37,637 nt of DNA from Ignavibacteria bacterium (GTDB lineage: Bacteria; Bacteroidota; Ignavibacteria; Tepidaquicellales; Tepidaquicellaceae): the NCBI GenBank assembly GCA_026417495.1, contig JAOADD010000001.1, forward strand, positions 1 through 37,637. The letters are read 5' to 3'. The notes under the pieces were generated by a model that was not told the DNA's origin, did no database searches, and saw only the letters and a program-made list of their open reading frames with translations. Of the stretch, positions 1 to 7,608 are shown piece after piece; position 1 is the stretch's first letter; each line of letters begins with the position of its first letter. Position numbers and translations under genes: made by a program.

Positions 1-425
1 GAGGAAAATATTATATCTTTTAGTAAAAATGAATTAGTAACGATGCAAAATAGTCCACCAAAATCACAAAGAGCCATTGGAAGGATAACAGCATTAAAGT
101 ATGTTGCCAAAAAATTTTTTTCCTTAACTTTTTTTAGTAAATAATTCTTCAAAGGAAAAGATAAAACGCAAGTGATTATACAAAGAACTAAAGATATAAT
201 TTTAATGGGAAATAAATTGTGAAGAGAGCTCTTCGGGTTATCTGAGTTTAGATGTTCAGGGGAAAATATTCCGATAATATAAATAATTATTATACCGAGA
301 ATAATTGCTATGGTGAGTATTCTTAACCTTCTTGATACGAAGTTAAACTCTACCTGGAGTTTTGTTGAAATGGGGATTCCTTTTCTGTCTGTTATTATAT
401 CATATTTTTTTTCCTGATTTGTCAT
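1..425 (-). CDS. Partial multi-pass membrane protein, 3' end outside the window
   Basis: An open frame starts at an ATG at 425 and runs off the left edge without a stop, giving about 141 codons. I translated it by hand. The first ~30 residues are polar (start MTNQEKKYDIITDRKGIPIS). A long hydrophobic helix follows at about residues 33-52 (ILTIAIILGIIIIYIIGIF). A second lies near 72-90 (IKIISLVLCIITCVLSFPL) and a third hydrophobic stretch near 106-125. This fits a small inner-membrane protein with three or four helices. I do not recognise the family and assign no function. It is divergent from ruvB, with 68 bases between the two starts, so the two promoters must share or overlap that gap. No Shine-Dalgarno is visible, as for most genes here. 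Confidence 0.6.
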   Translation of the reverse strand, partial: MTNQEKKYDIITDRKGIPISTKLQVEFNFVSRRLRILTIAIILGIIIIYIIGIFSPEHLNSDNPKSSLHNLFPIKIISLVLCIITCVLSFPLKNYLLKKVKEKNFLATYFNAVILPMALCDFGGLFCIVTNSFLLKDIIFS

Positions 426-493
426 TATGGTTTTACTGAATGAAAGGTTTTATTAATTGTATATGCATAAATTTAGCATTATTTTTATTTAAA

Positions 494-1525
494 ATGAAAT
501 CAAAAGCAACCATAAACACACCAGTAAGAATTCCTGAAGATGATAAGGATTTTACAACTCTAATTCGCCCTAGAAACTTCAAAGAATTTGTTGGTCAAGA
601 TAAAATAAAGGAGAATTTAAGAATTTTCATAGAAAGTTCTAGATTATTAAAGGAACCTTTAGATCATATACTGTTTACAGGTCCTCCTGGTCTAGGAAAA
701 ACCACGCTAGCACATATTATTTCAAACGAACTTGGAGTTCAATTAATTTCTACTTCTGGTCCAATTATAGAAAAGCCAGGAGATCTTGCGGGTATGTTAA
801 CAAGACTTTCAAGAGGGCAGATTCTGTTTATAGATGAGATTCATAGAATACCAAAAATTGTGGAGGAGTTCTTGTACTCTGCAATGGAAGAGTATCGGCT
901 TGATATTATGATTGACCAGGGACCAGCCGCAAGAAGTATCCCACTTAAACTTGAAAAGTTCACTTTAATTGGAGCAACAACAAGGCAAGGATTACTTTCC
1001 TCTCCTATGCTGGATAGATTTGGAATTACCTGTAATTTAGATTACTATTCTGTTGAGAATTTGGTTGATATTGTTAAACGTTCTGCAGGGCTTCTGAAAA
1101 TAAGAATTGATGATGATGGTGCATTAGAAATTGCAAAGCGTAGTAGGGCAACTCCAAGAGTAGCAAATCGATTACTTCGCAGGACTCGGGATTTTGCTGT
1201 GGTTAAGGGAAAAGGGATTATAAATAAAGAAATTGCTAAAATCGCTCTTGAAGCACTTGGAGTTGATGAGCATGGGCTTGATAAGGTTGATAAAAAAATT
1301 CTTGAGACAATAATATTTAAATACAATGGTGGTCCTGTTGGTCTTTCAACAATTTCTGCATCAATTTCTGAAGATCCTGGTACAATAGAGGAAGTATACG
1401 AACCATTTTTAATTACGGAAGGATTTATTAAACGTACACCTAAGGGTAGAGAGGCTACACAGCTAGCATATAAACACCTTGGAGTAATTAAAGGTAAAGA
1501 GGGAGAGACAGGAGCATTATTTTAA
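494..1525 (+). CDS. ruvB: Holliday junction branch migration ATPase RuvB
   Basis: RuvB is the hexameric AAA+ motor that, with RuvA and the RuvC resolvase, drives branch migration at Holliday junctions during recombination and fork repair. Numbered from the start chosen here (343 residues), the protein has Walker A GPPGLGKT at 63-70, Walker B LFIDEIHR at 111-118, the sensor ATTR at 161-164, the DRFG motif near 174-177, and the C-terminal winged helix ([20 protein letters not shown]). The frame is open from an ATG at 440, but that would add 18 hydrophobic residues absent from RuvB. The ATG at 494 gives the usual ~340-residue length and the normal 'RIPEDD...LRP' entry. Neither start has a Shine-Dalgarno. 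ruvA and ruvC are not adjacent. Identity is secure; the start is a judgement from family length. Confidence 0.96.
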   Translation: MKSKATINTPVRIPEDDKDFTTLIRPRNFKEFVGQDKIKENLRIFIESSRLLKEPLDHILFTGPPGLGKTTLAHIISNELGVQLISTSGPIIEKPGDLAGMLTRLSRGQILFIDEIHRIPKIVEEFLYSAMEEYRLDIMIDQGPAARSIPLKLEKFTLIGATTRQGLLSSPMLDRFGITCNLDYYSVENLVDIVKRSAGLLKIRIDDDGALEIAKRSRATPRVANRLLRRTRDFAVVKGKGIINKEIAKIALEALGVDEHGLDKVDKKILETIIFKYNGGPVGLSTISASISEDPGTIEEVYEPFLITEGFIKRTPKGREATQLAYKHLGVIKGKEGETGALF

Positions 1526-1584
1526 AAATTAACTGTATTAACAGTAATGTATTTTTCTCTAATTTCATTAAAAAGATCTTAAGA

Positions 1585-2640
1585 CTAGAAACAGTGTATT
1601 TCTAAATCTTTTTCCTTATATCCAAATAACTTAATTAGTTCCATAACAAGTTTCATAATACTATTTGCACTAAGATTTGTCTCAACGTAAATTCCACTTC
1701 CTCTGATAATAGATGGTTTTCTAATTTTACTAGAAGATTTTGAAAAGTATGGCCTTTGTCTTCCTTTAAGATTTAAAACCTTTTGAAAATCTTTCGGATG
1801 ATTTTGATAAAGAATATTGCATATACTGATTAAGAATTTACTCCAGGAGTTTACCTCGTATTCTATTTGCTTAAATTTAAAAAAAGATATCTTTTTGTAA
1901 GTATAATTTTTATTGACGTGTAAATTTGATTTCCCAACCCTAGAAGGTAAATCAATCTTAATATCTTTAATAGTAAGATCGTGAGTTTTAATAAATTTTT
2001 TAACAGTCTCATCATCTGGAGTGAACCCACAAAGTTTTGCAGTGGTACTACTAATCAAATTAACTAATTCCTCATTTTGTTCTTCCCAAATTTTATTCCA
2101 CGCTTTTGGCAATGTATTTTCAATTTTGTTTTGCTTTTGTTTTCCTTCAAATACGCTTTCAGCATTTTTATATGCTTTGTCGGACAATACTTCCTCTTTT
2201 TGCAGATAAAGTTCAAAATTTTGACAGATTTCATCTGCTTGCTGTTCGGTTATTTCTATGGTATAAAATTTTCGTTGTTCCCAATCACCTTCTTTAAGAG
2301 GTAAATAAAACCACCAACTTAATCCATTTGTTAAAACTGCAAGCTTTACACCTTGTTTAAAAGAATAATTTAACAATTGTTCTTGATGTACATTTAAATC
2401 TATTCTACAATTTTTTACTTCTATAAAAACTTTGTTTTCTCCCTTTGTATCTCTCAAAACATAATCTACTCTATTACTTTCTACTGAATATTCGGGGAAT
2501 ACTTCGTTTGTGTTGAATATGTTCCATTTGAGGAAAGATAATATTGGTAAAATAATTCCTTGTTTTGTTGCTTCTTCTGAATCAGGAAAATCCTTTTTGT
2601 TTTGTAAATCTTGAATAAATTCCTTAAGATTATTATGCAT
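1585..2640 (-). CDS. Orphan type I restriction HsdR N-terminal-like nuclease
   Basis: A 351-residue protein with a PD-(D/E)xK nuclease fold of the HsdR_N type. The core is visible in the first 95 residues: Asp59 in RVDYVL, Glu74-x-Lys76 in VFIEVKN, and a QxxxY motif (Gln88 to Tyr92), which type I restriction R subunits carry just after the catalytic core. It lacks the SF2 helicase/translocase of true HsdR. The second half (about 170-351) is a separate conserved-looking domain ending GSGIYVETNLSANSIMKLV followed by LFGYKEKDLEI; I cannot name it. No HsdM or HsdS gene is nearby. It is convergent with ruvB and stops at TAG. A role in defence or in cleaving modified or foreign DNA is possible, but only the nuclease fold is supported. 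Confidence 0.72.
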   Translation of the reverse strand: MHNNLKEFIQDLQNKKDFPDSEEATKQGIILPILSFLKWNIFNTNEVFPEYSVESNRVDYVLRDTKGENKVFIEVKNCRIDLNVHQEQLLNYSFKQGVKLAVLTNGLSWWFYLPLKEGDWEQRKFYTIEITEQQADEICQNFELYLQKEEVLSDKAYKNAESVFEGKQKQNKIENTLPKAWNKIWEEQNEELVNLISSTTAKLCGFTPDDETVKKFIKTHDLTIKDIKIDLPSRVGKSNLHVNKNYTYKKISFFKFKQIEYEVNSWSKFLISICNILYQNHPKDFQKVLNLKGRQRPYFSKSSSKIRKPSIIRGSGIYVETNLSANSIMKLVMELIKLFGYKEKDLEIHCF

Positions 2641-2826
2641 TGGATGTAGTTTTTAATTAAACTATTGTTTTACCAAAAATAAAAATTAAAAAATTTATGA
2701 TAAAAAAAACCAATTATTTTATATTTATAAAGCGGGCTTGATATTGTCTATATAGAAACAAAAACATATTAAAAATTAATTTATTATCATAGAAAATAAA
2801 AATAAATTAAATTATCTTTTTAGATT

Positions 2827-3405
2827 ATGAAAAAATTAGTAAAAGAATCGATTGTAATTCTTGTAATTGTGATTATTTTTGCAGTTATTGGGAATATTTT
2901 GAACCCCAAAGGGATATCCCTATTTCCTGATGAAAGTAGATATAAAATAGACTCTACCAGTAGCGGAATAGATTATTCAAAAGTTTGGAACGACCCTTAT
3001 GACACAACCAGTAATAAAGTTGCAATTTTATCAGGTGGGGAGACGACAAAAGAAGGGTATATAAAACCACAAAACATAAATTTAGTTCAAGCAAAAACGC
3101 TATACGATATTAACGGATTGTTTATTGACGGTAGAAAACGAGAGGAATACGAAAAAGGACATATTAAAGGAGCGATAAACATTCCTTACGAAGAATTTAT
3201 GAAATTAACTGTTGATGAAAGAAAAGAAATGATGAGAAAATATAATAAAAATGGAGTAATTGTCTGCTACTGTGAGGGGGGAGGTTGTGATGTAAGTATA
3301 GACCTTGGATACGAGATTGCGAAAATTGGATTTAATAGCGTAAATATATATTTAGGAGGATATTCAGAATGGAAAGCAAAAGGATATCCTATAGAAGAAA
3401 AATAA
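2827..3405 (+). CDS. Membrane-anchored rhodanese-like sulfurtransferase
   Basis: The 192-residue protein has one N-terminal membrane helix (about residues 7-24), a linker, and a C-terminal rhodanese domain (about 83-190). The signature is clear: FIDGRKREEYEKGHIKGAIN, then the active-site strand VIVCYCEGGGCD, then YLGGYSEWKAKGYPI. The likely persulfide-forming cysteine is Cys149. The loop CEGGGC ends in Cys154 where most rhodaneses have Arg, and Cys147 lies two residues before the catalytic one. The topology suggests a domain outside the cytoplasm. It heads a likely operon with the MauE-like gene (25 bases on) and the DUF1573 gene. Substrate and partner are unknown; a role in sulfur or thiol transfer at the envelope is inferred from the family and neighbours. 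Confidence 0.85.
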   Translation: MKKLVKESIVILVIVIIFAVIGNILNPKGISLFPDESRYKIDSTSSGIDYSKVWNDPYDTTSNKVAILSGGETTKEGYIKPQNINLVQAKTLYDINGLFIDGRKREEYEKGHIKGAINIPYEEFMKLTVDERKEMMRKYNKNGVIVCYCEGGGCDVSIDLGYEIAKIGFNSVNIYLGGYSEWKAKGYPIEEK

Positions 3406-3430
3406 TTTTGTAATAAAATCTACTTTAGAA

Positions 3431-3937
3431 ATGTCAGAAGAATTTGTTAAGAATACCGAAGAAAAGAAAGAAATAACTGCATTATCAAAAATTTTTCAGT
3501 ACAAAAATTTTATATTTTTACTTAGACTAATTATTGGTTTGCTGTTTATTTATGCATCATATGATAAAATTTTGAGACCAGACGAATTTGCGAAAGCAAT
3601 TAAGAACTATGACATACTTCCATTTAGTTTGATTCATATTCCTGCAATTATTTTACCATATCTTGAACTCTTTACAGGGTTGTTTTTGATATTTGGAAAA
3701 TTTAAGCTCGGTAGCCCATTTCTTATTGGTCTGATGTTAATTTTCTTTCTAATTGGTTTAATTCAAGCATATGCTAGAGGGTTAGATATTAATTGTGGGT
3801 GTTTCTCACTTGATAATCCTGATGCAAGTAGTAATATTCTATTAAGAATTTTTGAGGATATTTTAATGCTTATTGCAGTTGTTTTAATATTCATGCATAA
3901 TTACAAGCAGAAACTTTTAAATGATAAAAATAGTTAA
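3431..3937 (+). CDS. MauE/DoxX-type redox-associated membrane protein
   Basis: A 168-residue integral membrane protein with four hydrophobic segments: about 27-43, 70-88, 96-114 and 138-156. Typical MauE/DoxX features are the first helix RLIIGLLFIYASYDKI, the following FAKAIKNYDILP, and the 'LELFTGLFLIFGKF' second segment. A conserved CGC motif (residues 122-124, DINCGCF) lies after the third helix. MauE is needed for maturation of disulfide-rich methylamine dehydrogenase, and relatives are thought to handle disulfides or thiols at the membrane. It lies between the anchored rhodanese and the DUF1573 gene, 9 bases from the latter, so all three are probably co-transcribed. The exact role here is not shown. 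Confidence 0.8.
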   Translation: MSEEFVKNTEEKKEITALSKIFQYKNFIFLLRLIIGLLFIYASYDKILRPDEFAKAIKNYDILPFSLIHIPAIILPYLELFTGLFLIFGKFKLGSPFLIGLMLIFFLIGLIQAYARGLDINCGCFSLDNPDASSNILLRIFEDILMLIAVVLIFMHNYKQKLLNDKNS

Positions 3938-3946
3938 AAAATAATA

Positions 3947-4402
3947 ATGAATATGAAAAAACTAATTCAAACAAATATTGCAAAAACACTGTACTTTTTA
4001 GTAGGACTTGTGTTAATATTGCTATTGATGTTATATGTGAGTGACAATTCAATTATTGCTGCTTATGATAAGGGACCTAAGATTGTATTTAAAGAAACTG
4101 AACATGACTTTGGGAAAGTGCCACAAGGTCCATCTTTGCAATATAATTTTAAGTTTACTAATAAAGGTAGTGGTATATTGAGGATTGAAAAAGTTTCTAC
4201 TTCCTGTGGCTGTACAGCTGCAGAAGTTGGAAATAAAACAGAATATAAAAAGAATGAAAGTGGTTATATTAAAGTAGAATTTAATACACAGGGTAGGGTT
4301 GGTCATCAGGAAAAGACTATTACTGTATTTACAAATGACCCTGATAACCAACAGGTTAACCTAAAGATAATGTGTGATATTGATCCTAATATGTCCTATT
4401 AA
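3947..4402 (+). CDS. DUF1573 domain protein with N-terminal membrane anchor
   Basis: A 151-residue protein with one membrane helix (about 13-31) followed by an Ig-like DUF1573 domain (about 46-148). The family signature is complete: FKETEHDFGKVPQG, then FKFTNKGSGILRIEKVSTSCGCT (Ser86-Cys87-Gly88-Cys89-Thr90), then the closing strands with FNTQGRVGHQEKTITVFTND. DUF1573 proteins are common in Bacteroidetes-group genomes as exported or lipid-anchored proteins of unknown function. The conserved CGC pair suggests a disulfide or metal site. A second ATG two codons in (3953) is an equally good start; neither has a Shine-Dalgarno. It is the last gene of the rhodanese-MauE unit and converges on the MATE gene, 27 bases away. 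Confidence 0.85.
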   Translation: MNMKKLIQTNIAKTLYFLVGLVLILLLMLYVSDNSIIAAYDKGPKIVFKETEHDFGKVPQGPSLQYNFKFTNKGSGILRIEKVSTSCGCTAAEVGNKTEYKKNESGYIKVEFNTQGRVGHQEKTITVFTNDPDNQQVNLKIMCDIDPNMSY

Positions 4403-4429
4403 AAAGGTCATCTATTTTAGAAGTTTGAT

Positions 4430-5797
4430 TCAATCAAAGGGGTGAAGTTTATCAACTATTGTTGAGTATTTTAGTTCTTTTTTTAGTAATTTGCTTCTTT
4501 TTGTTTTCCATGTTCCTTTTTTAAACCAGAAAAAGATTATTATTCCTTTCAATAACACAGTTAAACAAATTGCGTACCATATACCATTTAATCCCCAATA
4601 AAAGGAGAATAAAGCAGCCAGTGGTACTCTTAAAAAATTAATAGTTAAGCCAACCACAGCAGGAGGTATTGAGTATCCAGCTCCAGTAAAAGCACCCTCT
4701 AAGATAACCTCTATAGTGGAAAAAATAATTACAATTGCAGTTAACTTATTGAAAAAAGAAGAAACTTCAACAATTTCTAAATCGCTAGTGAAAAATCCTG
4801 CTATTTGTTTACTAAGAATGAATAGAGCAACCGAATAAATAGCGGAGACAATACAACCATAGAATAATGTTTTCCATGCAAGTTTTTCTGCCCTATCAGG
4901 ATTTTCAGCACCAATTTGTTGCCCAGTAATTATAGATGCAGCAATAGAGAATCCTACAGTAATCTGGTAGGAAACAGATTCTGAACGATGGCTAATTCCT
5001 ACGGCTGCAAAGCCTAAAGTACCATAGTGAGAAATAATATTTGAAATTAAAATATAAATTAGAGAAAACGCAAAGCCATTAAGAGAAATTGGGAATCCAA
5101 TTTTTGCAGATTCTTTTATTATTGCAAAATTGAATTTGTATTTTAAAATTGAATTAATATAATTTTTTTTCAGAAGAACAATATATCCAATTATAAACGA
5201 TATGAAATAAGAAATGATAGTTGAAAGCGCAGCTCCCCTAATACCCATTGGTATAATAATATGAAAACCAAATATGAAAACGGGAGCAAGAATAAAATTC
5301 AAACTTAATGCAATTGATAAAAGATAAAAAGGAATCCTTGTATTTCCGTTGCCGCGAAAAATTGAGTTAACCACGGATAACAGTATTATTACAGGAAACC
5401 CCGATAAATATAATACTAAATATTCAGTTGAAAGAATAGAAAGTGAATAATTTAAATTTGTAAGTGAATATAATAAAGGTAATATTTGAATTATTATAAT
5501 ACCAAGGGTAAGTGAGTAGAAAAAAGAATTCAGTATATTTTGCGTTCCTATTTTTTTTGCCAAAGAAAAATCCCCTGCTCCTACCGCTTGTGCAATTAAA
5601 GAGTTTGTACCTGTTGCAAGCATCTCTCCAAGTTCAAGAGATGCCCAAACAACAAACATAGAAAAAGTTAAAGCTGCAAGTTCATCACTACCAATTTGAC
5701 CTACCCAAAATGCGTCAATCACAATGAAAAAGGCTCGTAAAACAGTTTGTAATATTGCAGGAATGGCTAAGCTTAATATTATCTTTCTATCACTCAA
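4430..5797 (-). CDS. MATE family efflux transporter
   Basis: A 455-residue, very hydrophobic protein with about twelve membrane segments in two similar halves. This is the layout of MATE cation-driven drug/metabolite exporters (NorM/DinF group). Family wording includes the N-terminal IILSLAIPAILQ, 'DAFWVGQIGSDELAA' after the first helix, GTNSLIAQAVGAGD, NGNTRIPF, and in the second half GFSIAASIITGQQIGA and EGAFTGAGYS. The start is a TTG at 5797. It is the only usable initiator between the upstream in-frame stop (5816-5818) and the first helix, and it gives a normal MATE N-terminus (SDRKIILSLAIP). It is divergent from the TPR-SPOR gene and convergent with the DUF1573 gene. Its substrate cannot be read from the sequence. 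Confidence 0.93.
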   Translation of the reverse strand: MSDRKIILSLAIPAILQTVLRAFFIVIDAFWVGQIGSDELAALTFSMFVVWASLELGEMLATGTNSLIAQAVGAGDFSLAKKIGTQNILNSFFYSLTLGIIIIQILPLLYSLTNLNYSLSILSTEYLVLYLSGFPVIILLSVVNSIFRGNGNTRIPFYLLSIALSLNFILAPVFIFGFHIIIPMGIRGAALSTIISYFISFIIGYIVLLKKNYINSILKYKFNFAIIKESAKIGFPISLNGFAFSLIYILISNIISHYGTLGFAAVGISHRSESVSYQITVGFSIAASIITGQQIGAENPDRAEKLAWKTLFYGCIVSAIYSVALFILSKQIAGFFTSDLEIVEVSSFFNKLTAIVIIFSTIEVILEGAFTGAGYSIPPAVVGLTINFLRVPLAALFSFYWGLNGIWYAICLTVLLKGIIIFFWFKKGTWKTKRSKLLKKELKYSTIVDKLHPFD

Positions 5798-5911
5798 ATT
5801 ATATATCGTATATTTTTAAAGTTACAAAAATTTTTAGCACTTTTTTTAAACCTTTAAATTATTTGTTATTATTTATAAATTCCAATTTGTGAGTTTATAA
5901 ATAATTTTTAA

Positions 5912-7594
5912 ATGGAGAAATTAATTGATACAATTATAGATTTAATTGAAGAAAATAAATATAAAGAAGCATTATCTGAATGTTCCAAACTTGTTTTTCA
6001 TTATCCGCTTAACCCACTTGGTTATGAACTGAGAGGTGATTGTTTCTTGTATTTTAAAAAATATAATCTTGCATTTATTAATTACAGAGAAGCTATCAGT
6101 TTAACTAATGCAACTGATGTTAGGAATAGGAATAGTTTATCTTTGTTATATAAAAAGAAAGGGATTTGCAATTTAAAAACCAGAAATTTCAAACCTGCGG
6201 TTGAAGATTTTACAAACTCGATTAATTTTAATCCTGATAATTATGAAGCATACCATTTACGCTCTAAAGCTCTTAGAAAAATTGGGGATTATGAGTCTGC
6301 TTTAAAAGATGCAAATAAAGCAATAGAACTATTTTCAGAGTATGCTGAAGCATATAATAACAGAGGCTGTATTTATTATATGACCAATAAACCAGATGAA
6401 GCAATAAAAGATTTTACTAAAGCAATTGAGTTAAAACCAGATTACGGAGGGGCATATTATAATAGAAGCCTTGTTTATAAAAACATAAAAAATGATTTGC
6501 AATCTGCAGAACAAGATTTGGAGAAAGCAGAAATTTTTAGAGCGCAAAAATCACAGCCACCTCAAAAAATAAAAATTACAAGAACAGAAGAAATTAGAGA
6601 ACAAGATAAGATAACTTCGTATGAAGAAAAGAGAGAGAAGTTTAGCAATATAACAATAGATGAAGGGTTGAAGCTTTCTGAGGGTTTATTCGAAAGTTCA
6701 GAATCCAAACCTAACGTGATTGAGTTGAAAAGCACTAATAAAGAAATTGAAGAATCAGAGGGAAAATCATTTTCAGATATTTTTGCAACAGAAGGTAAAA
6801 CGGTAGACCAAGCAGAGGAAGCAAATTTAAATAACTATGCAGTGGAAGAAGTTCTGGAAGCTAAACATAAAAGCGAAAATTTATCATCACCGTTTACTGA
6901 AACGCAAGAAGGGAAATCACTTGAAGATTTAGTTTCCGAAGTAAAGATACCGGAAGAGTTAAAGGAATTACATAACCAGATAGTGCTTCCCCCACAAGAA
7001 GAAACAAACCCCAAAGAAGAACCAAAAAAAGAGAAATTAATCAGAGAAAAACTAGAAACCAAAGATAGTAAAGAACAAGAAAAAGAAATTCAAAAGAAAG
7101 ATTATAAAGAAAAACCTGAGCCTAAACTGTATAGTAAGTATTTATATGATGAACCAAAGAAAAATTACACAACCCTGTATTTTATTATAGGTATTTTGAT
7201 TTTATTGTTTATTGTTGGGGGTATTTTTTTAGTGAAATTATTGCAGAACAAAACAGAAACAAACAAGCAAGTAACAACTGAGACAGGTAAGAAAATATTT
7301 GTAATTTATGAAAAAGGAGATTCTAATAAAATTACAGTGAGCGAAGATTTTGAAAAAGTTATGTCAGAAAAAGGTCTAGTTCTTGTAGCAGTTGATAGTG
7401 GATTTAAGTTTCAAGCTGGTTCATTTAAAGACTCAGTGTATGCAGTTTCAAGATCGAAATGGCTAGAGGAACAGGAATTTGAACCAGAAATACAACTTGC
7501 AGATTTAAAAGATAAGGGAAAGTTTTATAGAGTAAGATTTGGTGATTTTAAAACTGTTGAAGAAGCAGATTCAGTTGCAAGAACAATTAAATAA
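5912..7594 (+). CDS. TPR - transmembrane - SPOR domain protein
   Basis: 560 residues in four parts. (1) About five or six TPR repeats at 5-205, for example YNNRGCIYYMTNKPDEAIKD and AYYNRSLVYKNI. (2) A long charged, probably disordered linker at ~215-415, rich in Glu and Lys. (3) One membrane helix at ~418-441 (YFIIGILILLFIVGGIFLVKLL). (4) A C-terminal SPOR domain at ~490-560 (FKFQAGSFKDSVYAVSRSKW ... YRVRFGDFKTVEEADSVA). SPOR domains bind glycan strands stripped of peptides at division sites, so the TPRs should be cytoplasmic and the SPOR domain periplasmic. Only 14 bases separate it from the next gene, which carries tandem HU-like domains, so the two are probably one operon. The protein ends right at the end of the SPOR fold. 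The pairing suggests a cell-wall/chromosome or division role; the partner interaction is inferred. Confidence 0.85.
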   Translation: MEKLIDTIIDLIEENKYKEALSECSKLVFHYPLNPLGYELRGDCFLYFKKYNLAFINYREAISLTNATDVRNRNSLSLLYKKKGICNLKTRNFKPAVEDFTNSINFNPDNYEAYHLRSKALRKIGDYESALKDANKAIELFSEYAEAYNNRGCIYYMTNKPDEAIKDFTKAIELKPDYGGAYYNRSLVYKNIKNDLQSAEQDLEKAEIFRAQKSQPPQKIKITRTEEIREQDKITSYEEKREKFSNITIDEGLKLSEGLFESSESKPNVIELKSTNKEIEESEGKSFSDIFATEGKTVDQAEEANLNNYAVEEVLEAKHKSENLSSPFTETQEGKSLEDLVSEVKIPEELKELHNQIVLPPQEETNPKEEPKKEKLIREKLETKDSKEQEKEIQKKDYKEKPEPKLYSKYLYDEPKKNYTTLYFIIGILILLFIVGGIFLVKLLQNKTETNKQVTTETGKKIFVIYEKGDSNKITVSEDFEKVMSEKGLVLVAVDSGFKFQAGSFKDSVYAVSRSKWLEEQEFEPEIQLADLKDKGKFYRVRFGDFKTVEEADSVARTIK

Positions 7595-7608
7595 AGTTTA
7601 ACAGTATA

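Noticed and set aside
440-493. N-terminal extension of RuvB from the ATG at 440
   Set aside because: It adds 18 hydrophobic residues not found in RuvB and has no ribosome-binding site; the ATG at 494 gives normal family length.
1532-1545. ACTGT-ATTA-ACAGT hairpin after ruvB
   Set aside because: Only a five-base stem; the T-rich stretch after it is interrupted. Too weak to call.
4422-4436. TTTGATTCAATCAAA palindrome between DUF1573 and the MATE gene as a terminator
   Set aside because: It can form only about five pairs with a small loop, is all A/T in the stem apart from one pair, and overlaps the MATE stop.
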